NCBI RefSeq assembly: GCF_025947185.1 | Contig: NZ_CP110001.1 | Coordinates: forward strand, 1,240,001 to 1,304,000 | DNA from: Flavobacterium sp. N2038 | GTDB taxonomy: Bacteria > Bacteroidota > Bacteroidia > Flavobacteriales > Flavobacteriaceae | Length of the DNA: 64,000 nt | Direction of reading: 5' to 3' | Part shown: positions 1 to 10,101 of the stretch, one piece after another | How the letters are laid out: each line of letters starts with the position of its first letter | Numbering within the stretch: the first letter of the stretch is position 1 | Position numbers and translations under genes: made by a program | The notes under the pieces: generated by a model | What the model was told of the DNA's origin: nothing | The model's input: only the letters and a program-made list of their open reading frames with translations | Database searches by the model: none

Positions 1-3000
1 CGTTTTTAGTATTAAGACCGTTCAGTTTAAAAGACCAGTTTTCATTTGTTCCGGGTTGTATTTTATTTCTAAAACTCTCAATTGTCCATTCTAATTTTTG
101 CTCTTGGCTTTTAAGCGGAATAGTAATAGCTTCAGTAAAAGTATCATTATCGAATACACATTGAAAATCTATTAGTATTTGTGTTTCAAATTCTTTTTTT
201 AGTGGAACTTTAACCGTGGTTTCATGATTTTGTAAATGTGCAAGATTTTCAAAATAGGTTTTATTTTGATAGTTGGCATTCGTTAAAACATACAGTTCCG
301 GAATAATCGATGTAATTTTTACAAGAACAAAACCATCTTTTTTAGGATCACTGTTGAGTTGTTCTGCATTTAGCAATTTACTTGGATTGAATTTATCCTT
401 GCTTTGTTTGATTATGAAGTTAGAGGTGGTTTCAATTGGGTTGTTAAAGGTGTCTTTCGCTGAAAAGACAATTTTGTAATTACCGGATTTATAATTCGAA
501 ATAAAATCCAATAGTACTTTTTTGTCTTTTTGAGTATCGATATTTTTCGTGAATAATAAAGTTTCTGATGGATTTTTGCTGGTGACATTTTCCGAAATTT
601 CATAAGGAAATAATCTATCGAAATCTTCCGGAGAAATTGTTTCGATTTCTGGCTTATCAAATTTTCTTGTTTTGAATTTGTCAGAAAGCGGATTTAAATA
701 ATACAATTTTATCTCGCCTTTGACTGCCAGAAATTCTCCATTTAAATTAGTGCTACTTAAAGTAATTTCGTTTTTGTTTTTGGTTTCAATCGTATTGGGA
801 ATTTGAGCATTTAAGATTAAATCATGATAACCAATTTTTACAGTTGTGAGAGCAGAATGTGTTTCACCATTTATATCGGTAACAGTTGCTGAAATTTCAT
901 AATTGAAAATAGGTAAATTCTCTTTCGAATTGTTTTTAGGAGGGACGGCTGTAAAATTGATAATAAAGTCCCCAGAATTATCCGTTTTTGTTTCTCCGAC
1001 TACTAAAATTTCGTTTTCCTCGCGTCCGTAATAATTCCTTAAATACGTAGTATATCTCGTTACGGTATATTTTACAGTAGCATCTGATATATTGCTTCCA
1101 GCGAAAGCTTTTGCATTACCTTTTACTTTAACAGGCTGATTAAGTCGAAAACTTTCTTTTTTAGCATCAAAAGTTGCTTCAAATTTAGGACGTTTATATT
1201 CTTCAACACGGAAATATATAGTGGCATTGCTATAATTTATGGATACTTTGTCCCAATAAGCCTGATCAGTATTTGATGAATTTTGTGGTTTTTGCGCACT
1301 AATAACATAGCTACCAGTTATCCCTGTTTTTGGTATTGTAAATTCACCAAAAAAAGAGCCATATTCATTTGTTGTAGCTTCAAATTCTTTTACAAGCTGA
1401 CCGTTTTGATCGTTCACAGTGATTTTGAATGTAGCGTTAGCAGTAACATTTGTCTTATTATTGTTTTTTTGAATGGCGATTCCTTTATAAAAAACAGTTT
1501 GACCAGGTCTGTAAATGGCGCGATCCAGATAGAATTCAATTTTTCCTTCCAAACGATTATCTTCAGATAATTTGTAATCCTGCGTATACGGTAGATAGTT
1601 TTTATGTACTAAGATACTATCTCCGTTTTGTGTAAGTTTAATAGGTTTCTGCCTGTAATTATAATCATATTCGTTGGTTTCCGAACTAAATGTTGCGATT
1701 CCGTTTAAATCTGTTTTTGCTTTTTTTTCTCCAAATTCTACTGTGACATCTTTTAGCGGCTTTCCGGTTTTTCGATCTAAAGCCTGATAGTTTTCGATTT
1801 TGTCTTTTTTAGAAGCAAGAACTGAAATGTTCGAAATCGTAAGGGCTTCAAAACCAGATGCTTTTTGATCTTTTGAATCTGAATCGCTTTCAAAATAAGC
1901 TAAGTAGTTCCCTACCGGTAATTTTGGTAATAATACTTCTGTCGAGTATGTAAAATAATTTTCTTTATCAATCAAATTATAATTTTCGGTCTTTACTGTA
2001 TTTTGATTTTTTACTATCGAATTTGCTAAAGAATCTCGATTAACTTCATACAATCTACTAAACTGGTCAACTTTCAAAAGATCAATTTTGTAAATGAAAT
2101 CTTAAATTTATTGACATTTTTATAATTAATAAAAGCTCTGGTGTTTTCATTCTCGTAACTATTTTTTTGAAATTGAATTACTAACATTTTTGATAAAATA
2201 TCGTATTTCTTAGAGACTGCCTGTTTTGCATAGTTTGAATTTTCATTAATTTTAATTACTTCATTCAATATCTCTAGAGCTTTATTGTTGTTGTTTGGAT
2301 GCAATTCTTTTGATGCTTGATCTAATAGAATTTGCGCTTGTTCTAATTTTATATTCTGAATAAGATTTTTGTCCTGAGTTTCTTTTTCTATTTTATTTAA
2401 AAAAACACTAAAATCGTCATCCGATTTTAATAAATACTGCTGACAGAATTTTGCGCGTTCCAGTTGGTTTATTAAAGCTGAATTATCGGCTTCTAATTTT
2501 TGATAAAGCTCCAGAACTTTTTGACATTTGGCTCTTGTACAAAGTCAAGATTTAGTTTTAAAAATGCATTCGAATTTCCTAAGAGTTGCTCTTTATGAGC
2601 TAAAAAATCACTGTTTTGGATTTTCCAAGGTTGAATTTTTTCTGTAAAAAAAGTTATGTTTTCTTTCAATAAATAATTCCATAAGTTTTCTTCTTTAAAC
2701 TTTTCTAAATCCGGAAAATCAAAAATGTCTTTATATTTCATTAGAGATGTCGCTTTTAATATTGCTTCATTCTCTAATGTTTTATTGAAAGTATTAATGA
2801 CATCATATTCAGTTGTAAATTCCTGAGGGACATAATTTGAATGCGGAACTTCTATCGAATCGATTTCAGGAGTTTTAATTCCGGTAACAGAACCGGTATC
2901 GATCGTCGCGGCTACTTCGTCTATAAGAGCCGCAGCGCTATCTACCATTACGGCGACGCTATCTACTTCCACAACGGAATAACCATCATAATCGTTAGAA

Positions 3001-3332
3001 AAATCTTTTAGATATTTTGCATAAATTAAATTCAAAATCGCTTTTGAAGGGATGGATGCGCGATTAATGTCGGTTTTTAAATTGCCTACAATTTTGGCTT
3101 TTGCATTTTCATCTAAAACCTGTGTGTATTTCGATTGATAAAAAAAACATTTTATCATTTGTGGTTCATCTTTTCTGGCAATGGCTTTTTTATAAATTTT
3201 GGTTACAATTTCATTTGCCGATTTTATTTTGCCCTCGTTTTCAAAAGCTCTCACTTTTTCCCATTTTTTATCATTTTGTTGGCCAAAAACGACTGTTGAA
3301 ATCAATAAGAGTACAAAAAATACATTTTTCAT
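1..3332 (-). pseudogene. Alpha-2-macroglobulin family protein (MG2-type), 5' part, two frameshifts, runs off left edge
   Basis: The start at 3332 gives a signal peptide (MKNVFFVLLLISTVVFGQ), so the product is exported. The first frame stops at 2493. A second frame is open about 2077-2544 and a third is open from 2101 to position 1 with no stop. The three pieces join into one protein: a helical N-terminal region, then beta-sandwich macroglobulin domains with the MG2 signature YRPGQTV near 1500. Both joins are restored by adding one A to an A-run on the coding strand, at 2518-2522 and at 2102-2103. Members of this family trap or bind proteases in the periplasm; in Flavobacteriaceae they are usually well over 1500 residues, so the bait/C-terminal part lies outside. 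The frameshifts may be real decay or assembly errors; family assignment is fairly secure, functional state is not. Confidence 0.75.
2889..2972 (-). repeat. Four imperfect 7-residue repeats in the macroglobulin N-terminal region
   Basis: Within the first reading frame of the macroglobulin gene, four consecutive heptads read VEVDSVA, VMVDSAA, ALIDEVA and ATIDTGS, sharing a pattern of hydrophobic-Asp-small residues. The DNA here is clearly richer in GC (many GCG, GCC and CGA steps) than the surrounding AT-rich gene. The repeats are degenerate at DNA level. What they do is unknown; they may be a helical linker. Confidence 0.5.
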
Positions 3333-3451
3333 AAATTGGATTTTTATTTATAGAGTGCTGTTTATCTAAAAAGGTTGGAATCGTGTTTAAATAAATTTCG
3401 TACAAATTACTAATTTATCTCTAAAAGCAAATGATGCATTTTATATTTCCT

Positions 3452-3459
3452 TATTTTTG
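3452..3459 (+). promoter_or_regulatory. Candidate Bacteroidota -7 box for the TPR gene
   Basis: TATTTTTG matches TAnnTTTG and ends four bases before the ATG at 3464, so the transcript would start at or just before the start codon. No convincing -33 TTTG is seen 19-21 bases upstream, which keeps confidence low. Confidence 0.35.
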
Positions 3460-3463
3460 GAAC

Positions 3464-4150
3464 ATGAAAAAGCTACTACTCTTTTTTTTATTGATGCCCA
3501 TTTTAGGATGGTCACAAACGAATTTTGAAAAAGGGGAAAAGTTGTTTCTGTCAAAAAAATATGACGAAGCACAAATTGTTTTTGAAGCCATTTTAAAAAC
3601 AAAACCTTTAGATATCAAAACTCTCGAATATTTAGGAGAGATTGAAGCGCATCAAAAATCATGGGTAAAAGGTGCTGAATATTTTAAAAAACTGAAAGAA
3701 TTAAAACCCACAGTTGCTGATTATTTTTTTAAATATGGAGGATGTCTGGCAATGCGGGCCGTTGAAGTAAATAAAATAAAAGCCTTTGGGATGGTTGGTG
3801 ATATGAAAGAAGCTTTTGAAAAGGCAATTGAATTAAACCCGAAACATGTTCAGGCCAGATGGGCATTGATTGAAATCTATTTACAGTTGCCTGGTATTTT
3901 GGGAGGCAGCGAATCTAAAGCAATTTCGTATTCTAATGAGTTGGCGCAGTTTTCTCCTGTAGATGGTTATCTCTCGAGAGGAAGAATTGATGAGTATTTT
4001 GAGAGATACAATTCGGCAGAAAAAAATTATAAGAAAGCAGACGAAATTGGCAATTCAAAAGTCACATTTCAAAAATTATATAATTTATATTTGAATAAAT
4101 TAAAAGACCCTAAAAAGGCACAAGAGTTGAAACGAAAATTTGACGCGTAG
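3464..4150 (+). CDS. Secreted tetratricopeptide-repeat protein
   Basis: A 228-residue protein when started at 3464, where MKKLLLFFLLMPILGWSQ forms a clean signal peptide; an upstream in-frame ATG at 3431 would put eleven extra residues before it and is unlikely. After cleavage come several helix-turn-helix units of TPR type (for example GEKLFLSKKYDEAQIVFEA and the AFEKAIELNPKHVQARWAL unit). The protein is probably periplasmic and acts as a protein-interaction scaffold, but its partner cannot be read from sequence. It is divergent from the macroglobulin gene and precedes mpl in the same direction by 67 bases. TPR assignment is firm; specific role unknown. Confidence 0.8.
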   Translation: MKKLLLFFLLMPILGWSQTNFEKGEKLFLSKKYDEAQIVFEAILKTKPLDIKTLEYLGEIEAHQKSWVKGAEYFKKLKELKPTVADYFFKYGGCLAMRAVEVNKIKAFGMVGDMKEAFEKAIELNPKHVQARWALIEIYLQLPGILGGSESKAISYSNELAQFSPVDGYLSRGRIDEYFERYNSAEKNYKKADEIGNSKVTFQKLYNLYLNKLKDPKKAQELKRKFDA

Positions 4151-4168
4151 AGATAAAATCTCAGAATG

Positions 4169-4191
4169 AATTCCAAGTTATAATTGGAATT
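4169..4191 (+). terminator. Weak hairpin after the TPR gene
   Basis: AATTCCAA and TTGGAATT form an 8-bp stem around a 7-base loop, followed by a T-rich but interrupted stretch. It could be a weak terminator separating the TPR gene from mpl. Confidence 0.3.
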
Positions 4192-4217
4192 TGTAATTTT
4201 AAAAAATTGGAATTTAA

Positions 4218-5573
4218 ATGAAAACACATTTCATCGCCATTGGCGGAAGTGCCATGCACAATTTAGCACTAGCATTGCATAACAAGGGATATCAGGTTAC
4301 AGGAAGTGATGATGCTATTTTTGAACCATCAAAATCAAGATTAGAGAAAAAGGGAATTTTACCTGCTGAATTGGGTTGGTTTCCTGAAAAAATTACTGCT
4401 GATATTGATGCAATAATTTTAGGAATGCACGCTAAAGCGGATAATCCTGAGTTGTTAAAAGCACAGGAACTGGGACTGAAAATTTATTCGTATCCTGAAT
4501 TTTTATACGAACAATCTAAAAATAAAACGCGTGTTGTAATAGGAGGTTCTCATGGAAAAACCACAATTACTTCGATGATTCTGCACGTAATGCATTATCA
4601 CAATATTGCAGTTGATTATATGGTTGGTGCACAACTGGAAGGTTTTGATACGATGGTACATCTTACCGAAGAAAATGATTTTATGGTTCTGGAAGGAGAT
4701 GAGTATTTATCTTCTCCTATAGACAGACGCCCAAAATTTCATTTGTATCAGCCTAATATTGCTTTGATTTCGGGTATTGCCTGGGATCATATTAATGTTT
4801 TTCCAACTTATGAAAATTATGTTGAGCAATTCGAAATTTTCATTGGAAAAATTACAAATGGTGGAATCTTGGTATATAATGAAAACGATCCGGAAGTAAA
4901 ACGAGTTTCTGAGGCTGCAACAAATCCAATTCGTAAACTTGCATATCATACGCCGGAATATACCGTTAGTGATGGTGTGACTTTATTAAAAACTCCGGAA
5001 GGCGATATGCCAATTGAAGTTTTTGGAGCCCATAACTTAAATAATCTTGCCGGTGCAAAATGGATTTGCCAAAATATGGGTGTAGATGAAGCTGAGTTTT
5101 ATGAAGCGATTGCAAGTTTTAAAGGAGCTTCTAAACGTTTGGAAAAAATTGCTGAAGGAAAAGGAAAAGTAGCTTACAAAGATTTCGCACATTCACCAAG
5201 TAAAGTTGCTGCGACTACAAAAGCAGTAAAAGAGCAATACCCAAGCAGAACTTTGGTAGCTTGTTTGGAATTACATACTTATAGTAGTTTAAATGCAGAG
5301 TTTTTAAAAGAATATGAAGGTGCTTTGGAATATGCAGATATTGCAGTTGTGTTTTATTCTCCAGATGCTGTAAAAATTAAGCAATTAGAAGAAGTGACTT
5401 ATGAGCAAATAGCTAAAGCATTTAATCGTGAAGACCTTATCATTTATACTAATCCGGACGAATTTAAAGAGTATCTGTTTAATTTAAACTTGGATAATTC
5501 GGCACTTTTATTAATGAGTTCCGGAAATTATGGAGGTTTAAATTTTGACGAAGTAAAAGGGTTGATTAATTAG
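4218..5573 (+). CDS. mpl: Mpl-type Mur ligase: UDP-N-acetylmuramate:L-alanyl-gamma-D-glutamyl-meso-diaminopimelate ligase
   Basis: A 451-residue cytoplasmic ATP-dependent ligase. The order is Mur N-terminal nucleotide fold (residues 5-100), ATP-binding loop GGSHGKTT (109-116), acidic motif GDEYLSS, and the C-terminal SKRLE...KDFAHSPSK region that resembles Mpl more than MurC (YDDFAHHPT in E. coli Mpl). Length is close to the roughly 457 residues of E. coli Mpl. The enzyme reattaches recovered murein tripeptide to UDP-MurNAc for peptidoglycan recycling. Bacteroidota carry this homologue beside a separate MurC, so the name is likely, although the exact peptide substrate is inferred. It is followed by a terminator, so probably transcribed alone or with the TPR gene. 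Confidence 0.85.
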   Translation: MKTHFIAIGGSAMHNLALALHNKGYQVTGSDDAIFEPSKSRLEKKGILPAELGWFPEKITADIDAIILGMHAKADNPELLKAQELGLKIYSYPEFLYEQSKNKTRVVIGGSHGKTTITSMILHVMHYHNIAVDYMVGAQLEGFDTMVHLTEENDFMVLEGDEYLSSPIDRRPKFHLYQPNIALISGIAWDHINVFPTYENYVEQFEIFIGKITNGGILVYNENDPEVKRVSEAATNPIRKLAYHTPEYTVSDGVTLLKTPEGDMPIEVFGAHNLNNLAGAKWICQNMGVDEAEFYEAIASFKGASKRLEKIAEGKGKVAYKDFAHSPSKVAATTKAVKEQYPSRTLVACLELHTYSSLNAEFLKEYEGALEYADIAVVFYSPDAVKIKQLEEVTYEQIAKAFNREDLIIYTNPDEFKEYLFNLNLDNSALLLMSSGNYGGLNFDEVKGLIN

Positions 5574-5603
5574 ATAATTAGTCAATTTTGATAATGAGAT
5601 AAT

Positions 5604-5638
5604 ATGCCAATTGCGATTTTGCAATTGGTATTTTTTTT
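5604..5638 (+). terminator. Intrinsic terminator after mpl
   Basis: An 11-bp stem (ATGCCAATTGC with GCAATTGGTAT, one G-T pair) with a 6-base loop is followed by eight Ts, 30 bases after the mpl stop codon. Confidence 0.75.
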
Positions 5639-5711
5639 AAGTTTATTTTTTGTTTGAGCGATTTTTCTTTCTTTTTTGAATATATTCGCTTTTTTGAAAA
5701 TTACTTAACTT

Positions 5712-6401
5712 ATGAAACAACCTCATTTTTCAATTAAAGACTGGTCGGATGATGACAGGCCTCGTGAAAAATTAATGCTTAAGGGAAAAGAAGCTTTAAG
5801 TGATGCTGAATTGATTGCTATTTTAATTGGATCGGGAAGTCGAAATGAATCTGCCGTAGATTTAAGCAAACGTATTTTAGCGGCAGTTGGCGGCTTAAAT
5901 TCGTTAGCAAAATTATCTCTTTCTCAATTAATGAATTTTAAAGGGATAGGGGAGGCTAAGGCCGTTTCAATTATTGCAGCGCTTGAATTGTGCCGACGCA
6001 GAAGTTCGGAAAAAGCGGTCGAAATGGTAAAAATCACTTCAAGCAAAATGGTTTTTAATCTTATGCAGCCTATTATTGGCGAATTATCTCATGAAGAGTT
6101 TTGGGTACTTTTTCTTAATAATGGAAATAAAGTAGTTTCTAAGTCACAATTAAGTAAAGGAGGTATTGGAGGTACTGTTGTTGATGTTAGGTTAATTTTT
6201 AAATTGGCGCTTGAGAAAAGTGCTACAAGCCTGATTTTGTGTCATAATCACCCTTCGGGGAATTTAACGCCAAGTGATGCTGACAAGCAAATTACTAAAA
6301 AAATTCGCGACGCAGGGAGTAAGTTAGATGTTAAAGTTTTAGATCATTTGATTATAACTGAAACAAAATATTATAGTTTTGTAGATGAAGGAATTTTTTA
6401 A
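5712..6401 (+). CDS. radC: RadC/JAB-domain protein
   Basis: A 229-residue protein of usual RadC length. The N-terminal part carries the helix-hairpin-helix-like region (LSDAELIAILIGSG, then NFKGIGEAKAVSIIAA). The C-terminal part is a JAMM/MPN+ metalloprotease-like fold with H178-N-H180-P-S-G and D189 as the expected zinc ligands. The name comes from an old DNA-repair phenotype; the true biochemical role of RadC proteins is unsettled. It is followed after three bases by a HAD phosphatase gene, suggesting co-transcription of 5712-7843. Confidence 0.93.
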   Translation: MKQPHFSIKDWSDDDRPREKLMLKGKEALSDAELIAILIGSGSRNESAVDLSKRILAAVGGLNSLAKLSLSQLMNFKGIGEAKAVSIIAALELCRRRSSEKAVEMVKITSSKMVFNLMQPIIGELSHEEFWVLFLNNGNKVVSKSQLSKGGIGGTVVDVRLIFKLALEKSATSLILCHNHPSGNLTPSDADKQITKKIRDAGSKLDVKVLDHLIITETKYYSFVDEGIF

Positions 6402-6404
6402 ATT

Positions 6405-7091
6405 ATGAATACCACAATTACCGATGTTTTTTTTGATTTAGATCATACACTTTGGGATTTTGATAAAAACTCCGAAATGGCTTTTGATCGTATTTTTAAA
6501 AGTAAGTATCCAAATATTAATACTTTGGATTTTATTGAAAAATATGCTCCAATAAATCAAGCTTGCTGGAAGTTATATCAAAATGATCAAATAAGTCATA
6601 TTGAGCTCCGATACAATAGGTTAAAACTTTCATTTGATGCATTAGATTATCAAATTTCAGATGAAAATATTAATGAAATTGCAAATGATTATATCGAATT
6701 CTTAACTGATAATAATCATCTCTTTGATGGAGCCATTGAAGTATTGGAATACTTAAAACCTAAATATCGACTTCACATTATTACTAATGGTTTTGCGAGT
6801 GTTCAGGATAAAAAGATAAATAATGCTTCGCTTGACGGATATTTTAATACAATCACAAATTCAGAATTGGCTGGTGTAAAAAAACCAAATAGTATTATAT
6901 TTGATTATGCAGTCAATTTGGCTCAGACTTCAAAAAACAATTGTATTATGATTGGAGATTGTCTGGATGCAGATGTTAATGGTGCATTGAATGCCGGATT
7001 GGACGCCATATTCTTTAATGAAAAAAATATTGAGGTTTCTCAGGATATAAAACAAATAAAACATTTACTAGAACTTAAAAAATATTTATAA
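6405..7091 (+). CDS. yjjG: HAD-family phosphatase, YjjG-type noncanonical pyrimidine nucleotidase
   Basis: A 228-residue cytoplasmic haloacid-dehalogenase enzyme. Motif I is FFDLDHTLWDF with the nucleophile D11 and general acid D13, motif II is ITNG, and motif IV is MIGDCLDADVNGA. The WDF after motif I and the helical cap that follows match the YjjG/YfnB branch, which hydrolyses nucleoside monophosphates and helps clear non-canonical pyrimidine nucleotides. Substrate is inferred from family only. It is spaced three bases after radC and two bases before the next gene, so it is probably the middle gene of a three-gene transcript. Confidence 0.85.
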   Translation: MNTTITDVFFDLDHTLWDFDKNSEMAFDRIFKSKYPNINTLDFIEKYAPINQACWKLYQNDQISHIELRYNRLKLSFDALDYQISDENINEIANDYIEFLTDNNHLFDGAIEVLEYLKPKYRLHIITNGFASVQDKKINNASLDGYFNTITNSELAGVKKPNSIIFDYAVNLAQTSKNNCIMIGDCLDADVNGALNAGLDAIFFNEKNIEVSQDIKQIKHLLELKKYL

Positions 7092-7093
7092 AA

Positions 7094-7843
7094 ATGAAAA
7101 TAAAATTTCTATTTGCTGCATTAATTTGTTCCGTTATTGGGTTTGCACAATCTGTTAATGATTACAAAGCTGTAATCGTTCCGTTAAGATATGAGTTTAC
7201 TAAAACAGATAATCAATATAGATTATCAACTATGAGTAAATCAAATTTGGTTAAAGCCGGTTTTGCTGCTTTTTATTCTAATGAGGTAATTCCTGCGGAA
7301 TATAATGATCGTTGCCAGATTTTGTATATGGATGTAAAAAGAGACAATGGATTTTTGGTTACTAAACTTTTTGTAGAGTTTAAAGATTGTTACGGAAAAG
7401 TAATTTATACCTCTGAGATAGGAAAAAGTAAAGAGAAAGATTATGAAGCTGCGTACAAAGAAAGTCTTGACAATGCTTTTATTTCTATAAATGCATTACA
7501 TTACAAATACAGCGGAAAAACAGTTCCAAGTGAATCGAGAGTGGTTACTGCAGCAGCAATTCCTGCTACTGTTGTAGTTGCGCAGAATACTACAGTTGCA
7601 ACTCCTGTTGCTAATATAGCAGATCCTAATTTATTGTATGCACAACCAACTGAAAACGGATACCAGCTTATTGATAAAACGCCAAAAGTGGTAATGAAAT
7701 TGTTAAAAACATCACGCCCGGATTCGTTTATTGCGATAAAAGATGGAGTTCAGGGATCTTTAAATGCAAAAGACAATCAATGGTATTTTGAATACTACCA
7801 AAATGATAAATTAATTTCTGAAAAAGTTTCAGTTAAATTTTAA
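7094..7843 (+). CDS. Secreted protein of unknown function
   Basis: A 249-residue protein with a clear signal peptide (MKIKFLFAALICSVIGFAQ). I do not recognise a named domain. The mature part has an N-terminal globular region of about 120 residues (starts VNDYKAVIVPLRYEFTK), then an Ala/Val/Thr-rich low-complexity linker (about residues 155-180), and a C-terminal domain of about 60 residues beginning with LLYAQPTENGYQLIDKTPK. The two-domain-with-linker layout suggests a periplasmic or surface protein. It lies two bases after the HAD gene and ends 15 bases from the convergent rarA, without a visible terminator. Confidence 0.75.
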   Translation: MKIKFLFAALICSVIGFAQSVNDYKAVIVPLRYEFTKTDNQYRLSTMSKSNLVKAGFAAFYSNEVIPAEYNDRCQILYMDVKRDNGFLVTKLFVEFKDCYGKVIYTSEIGKSKEKDYEAAYKESLDNAFISINALHYKYSGKTVPSESRVVTAAAIPATVVVAQNTTVATPVANIADPNLLYAQPTENGYQLIDKTPKVVMKLLKTSRPDSFIAIKDGVQGSLNAKDNQWYFEYYQNDKLISEKVSVKF

Positions 7844-7858
7844 ATATAAAATAGGGTT

Positions 7859-9136
7859 TTAATAACTATATTTATCTTTCCAGCGGTTCTTTAGAAATTC
7901 GCGGTTGCTGTTCTCTCTTGAATTGCTTCCCGGATTGTAAAGAACCGTTTCTTTTATAGCATCAGGCAGAAATTCCTGCTCGGCAAAGTTATTTGCATAA
8001 TCGTGCGAATATTTATAATCATCGCCATAACCTAATTCTTTCATAAGTTTGGTCGGTGCATTTCGTAAATGGATTGGAACAGGTAAATCTCCGGTTTGTT
8101 TTACCAACTGTTGTGCATTTCCAATTGCCATATATGATGCATTACTTTTTGGAGATGTTGCCAGATAAATTGCGCATTGACTCAGAATAATTCGACTTTC
8201 AGGATATCCAATAGTGGTTACGGCCTGAAAAGTATTATTTGCCATGATAAACGCAGTTGGATTTGCATTTCCAATATCTTCGCTGGACAGAATTAGCATT
8301 CTACGAGCAATAAATTTTACGTCTTCGCCACCTTCAATCATCCTTGCTAACCAATACACAGCTCCATTTGGATCGCTTCCTCGAATTGATTTTATAAAGG
8401 CGGAAACAATATCATAATGCTGTTCACCAGTTTTGTCATATAAAACGGTATTCTGCTGTACAAGCTCTAAAACACGAGCATTTGTGATTATAATTTTATC
8501 TTCTGCAGAAGCGTTAACAACAAGTTCAAAAATATTTAGAAGTTTTCTGCCATCACCGCCAGAAAGTCTTAATAAAGCCTCGGTTTCTTTTAATATAATA
8601 TTTTTTGAAGCTAGATAAGAGTCCGTTTTCATTGCTCTGTGTAAAAGCGATTCCAGATCATCTTTTGTGAAAGCATTCAATATATAAACCTGACAGCGTG
8701 AAAGTAGCGCTGGAATAACTTCAAAGCTCGGATTTTCGGTAGTTGCCCCTATAAGTGTGATCCATCCTTTTTCGACAGCTGCCAAAAGAGAGTCTTGTTG
8801 TGATTTACTAAAACGGTGAATCTCGTCTATGAATAAAATGGGATTTTTGGCCGTAAATAAGCCACCGCTTTGTTTCGCTTTTTCGATTACATCACGAATG
8901 TCTTTTACACCCGAATTTATCGCACTCAGAACATAAAACGGACGTTTTGACTCTTGCGCAATAATTTGTGATAAAGTTGTTTTTCCGGTTCCTGGTGGTC
9001 CCCAAAATATTAAAGACGGAATTATACCCTTTGAAATTTGTTGTGTTAATGAACCGCTTGGTCCAACCAAATGACTCTGGCTAATATAATCTTCTAATGT
9101 TTGTGGGCGAATACGCTCGGCTAAAGGTGCTTCCAT
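7859..9136 (-). CDS. rarA: Replication-associated recombination protein A (RarA/MgsA AAA+ ATPase)
   Basis: A 425-residue AAA+ ATPase of clamp-loader type that acts at stalled replication forks. Walker A is GPPGTGKT (46-53), Walker B is LFIDEIH with DEIH at 104-107, and sensor 1 is [11 protein letters not shown]. The C-terminal half contains the MgsA/WRNIP1 motifs [15 protein letters not shown] and [16 protein letters not shown]. Length is close to the bacterial norm (E. coli RarA is 447 residues). The gene is divergent from the rhomboid gene, with 128 bases between the two starts, and convergent with the secreted-protein gene. Confidence 0.95.
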   Translation of the reverse strand: MEAPLAERIRPQTLEDYISQSHLVGPSGSLTQQISKGIIPSLIFWGPPGTGKTTLSQIIAQESKRPFYVLSAINSGVKDIRDVIEKAKQSGGLFTAKNPILFIDEIHRFSKSQQDSLLAAVEKGWITLIGATTENPSFEVIPALLSRCQVYILNAFTKDDLESLLHRAMKTDSYLASKNIILKETEALLRLSGGDGRKLLNIFELVVNASAEDKIIITNARVLELVQQNTVLYDKTGEQHYDIVSAFIKSIRGSDPNGAVYWLARMIEGGEDVKFIARRMLILSSEDIGNANPTAFIMANNTFQAVTTIGYPESRIILSQCAIYLATSPKSNASYMAIGNAQQLVKQTGDLPVPIHLRNAPTKLMKELGYGDDYKYSHDYANNFAEQEFLPDAIKETVLYNPGSNSRENSNREFLKNRWKDKYSY

Positions 9137-9264
9137 TTTGTAAAATTAGTATTTTCAGCTTTATTTTAATTGTTTTGATCGTTAATTACTTCATAAAGCT
9201 GACAAATTATCAGTAAATTGTATTTGGATAGTTTTTTGATGCTGTTCTGTAAATTTTAAGAAGT

Positions 9265-10032
9265 ATGAATGATAATCACTTTAAATTTTCTTACACAGTA
9301 ATTGGTCTTCCTGTTTTTTTTGTCCTTTTTTTGTGGATCGTTTATTGGTTCCAAATTCGTTTTGATTTTGATTTTTATCAGAATGGAATTTATCCCAGGG
9401 ATTTTTCAGGTTTGCAAGGTGTGTTGTTTAGTCCGTTTATACATGAAAATTTAAGTCATTTATACAATAATTCTATTCCGCTTTTGGTTTTACTCGCTGC
9501 CTTGCAGTTTTTTTATCCTAAACAGACTATTGCAGTTATTGGCTATGGAATTCTTTTTTCGGGATTAATTACCTGGATTATTGGTCGTGAGAATTATCAT
9601 ATTGGTGCAAGTGGATTGATTTATGTTTTAGTAAGCTTTATTTTTTTTAAAGGAATTCAAACAGGATATTATCGGTTAGTTGCACTTTCGCTTTCGGTTA
9701 TTTTACTTTACGGTGGTATGATTTGGTATGTGTTTCCTGATGTAGATGCTACAATTTCCTGGGAGGGGCATTTGGCAGGCTTTATAACAGGATTTGTTTT
9801 GAGCTTATTATATAAAACGCCGGAATATGCAAAACCAATAGTTTATGATTGGCAAAAACCTGATTTTAAACCGGAAGAAGATGCTTTTATGAAACACTTT
9901 GATGAAAACGGTAATTTTGTAAATACAAAAGCAGATGAAGTGGAGGAGGAGGAAGCTCTGTTTTCTTATTTTAGTTCTAATGTTCCTGTTTATTATGATA
10001 TTACTAAAAAGGAATCTGAAGATAAGCTCTGA
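9265..10032 (+). CDS. Rhomboid-family intramembrane serine protease
   Basis: A 255-residue integral membrane protein with about six hydrophobic segments. The catalytic dyad is visible: Ser116 in GASG (114-117) and His169 in WEGHLAGF. The HENLSHLYNN stretch (60-69) matches the conserved helix-2 region. The hydrophobic core ends near residue 185 and is followed by a charged cytoplasmic tail rich in Glu and Asp. Rhomboids cleave transmembrane substrates within the bilayer; the target here is unknown. The gene appears to stand alone. Confidence 0.9.
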   Translation: MNDNHFKFSYTVIGLPVFFVLFLWIVYWFQIRFDFDFYQNGIYPRDFSGLQGVLFSPFIHENLSHLYNNSIPLLVLLAALQFFYPKQTIAVIGYGILFSGLITWIIGRENYHIGASGLIYVLVSFIFFKGIQTGYYRLVALSLSVILLYGGMIWYVFPDVDATISWEGHLAGFITGFVLSLLYKTPEYAKPIVYDWQKPDFKPEEDAFMKHFDENGNFVNTKADEVEEEEALFSYFSSNVPVYYDITKKESEDKL

Positions 10033-10101
10033 AGCTTTCTGCTTAATTGATTTAAATAGGTTAAATTTGTTAATATAATGGTTTGATTTTATCTGGAAAC
10101 T

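Noticed and set aside
412..660. Open frame on the minus strand within the macroglobulin gene
   Set aside because: It lies in a different frame from the continuous macroglobulin reading frame and has no recognisable protein features.
2077..2544. Programmed ribosomal frameshifting as the explanation for the split macroglobulin gene
   Set aside because: Two shifts would be required in the same gene, the runs are short, and no slippery heptamer with a following structure is evident.
3431..3463. Earlier ATG for the TPR protein
   Set aside because: It would place eleven residues before an otherwise perfect signal peptide and overlaps the likely -7 box.
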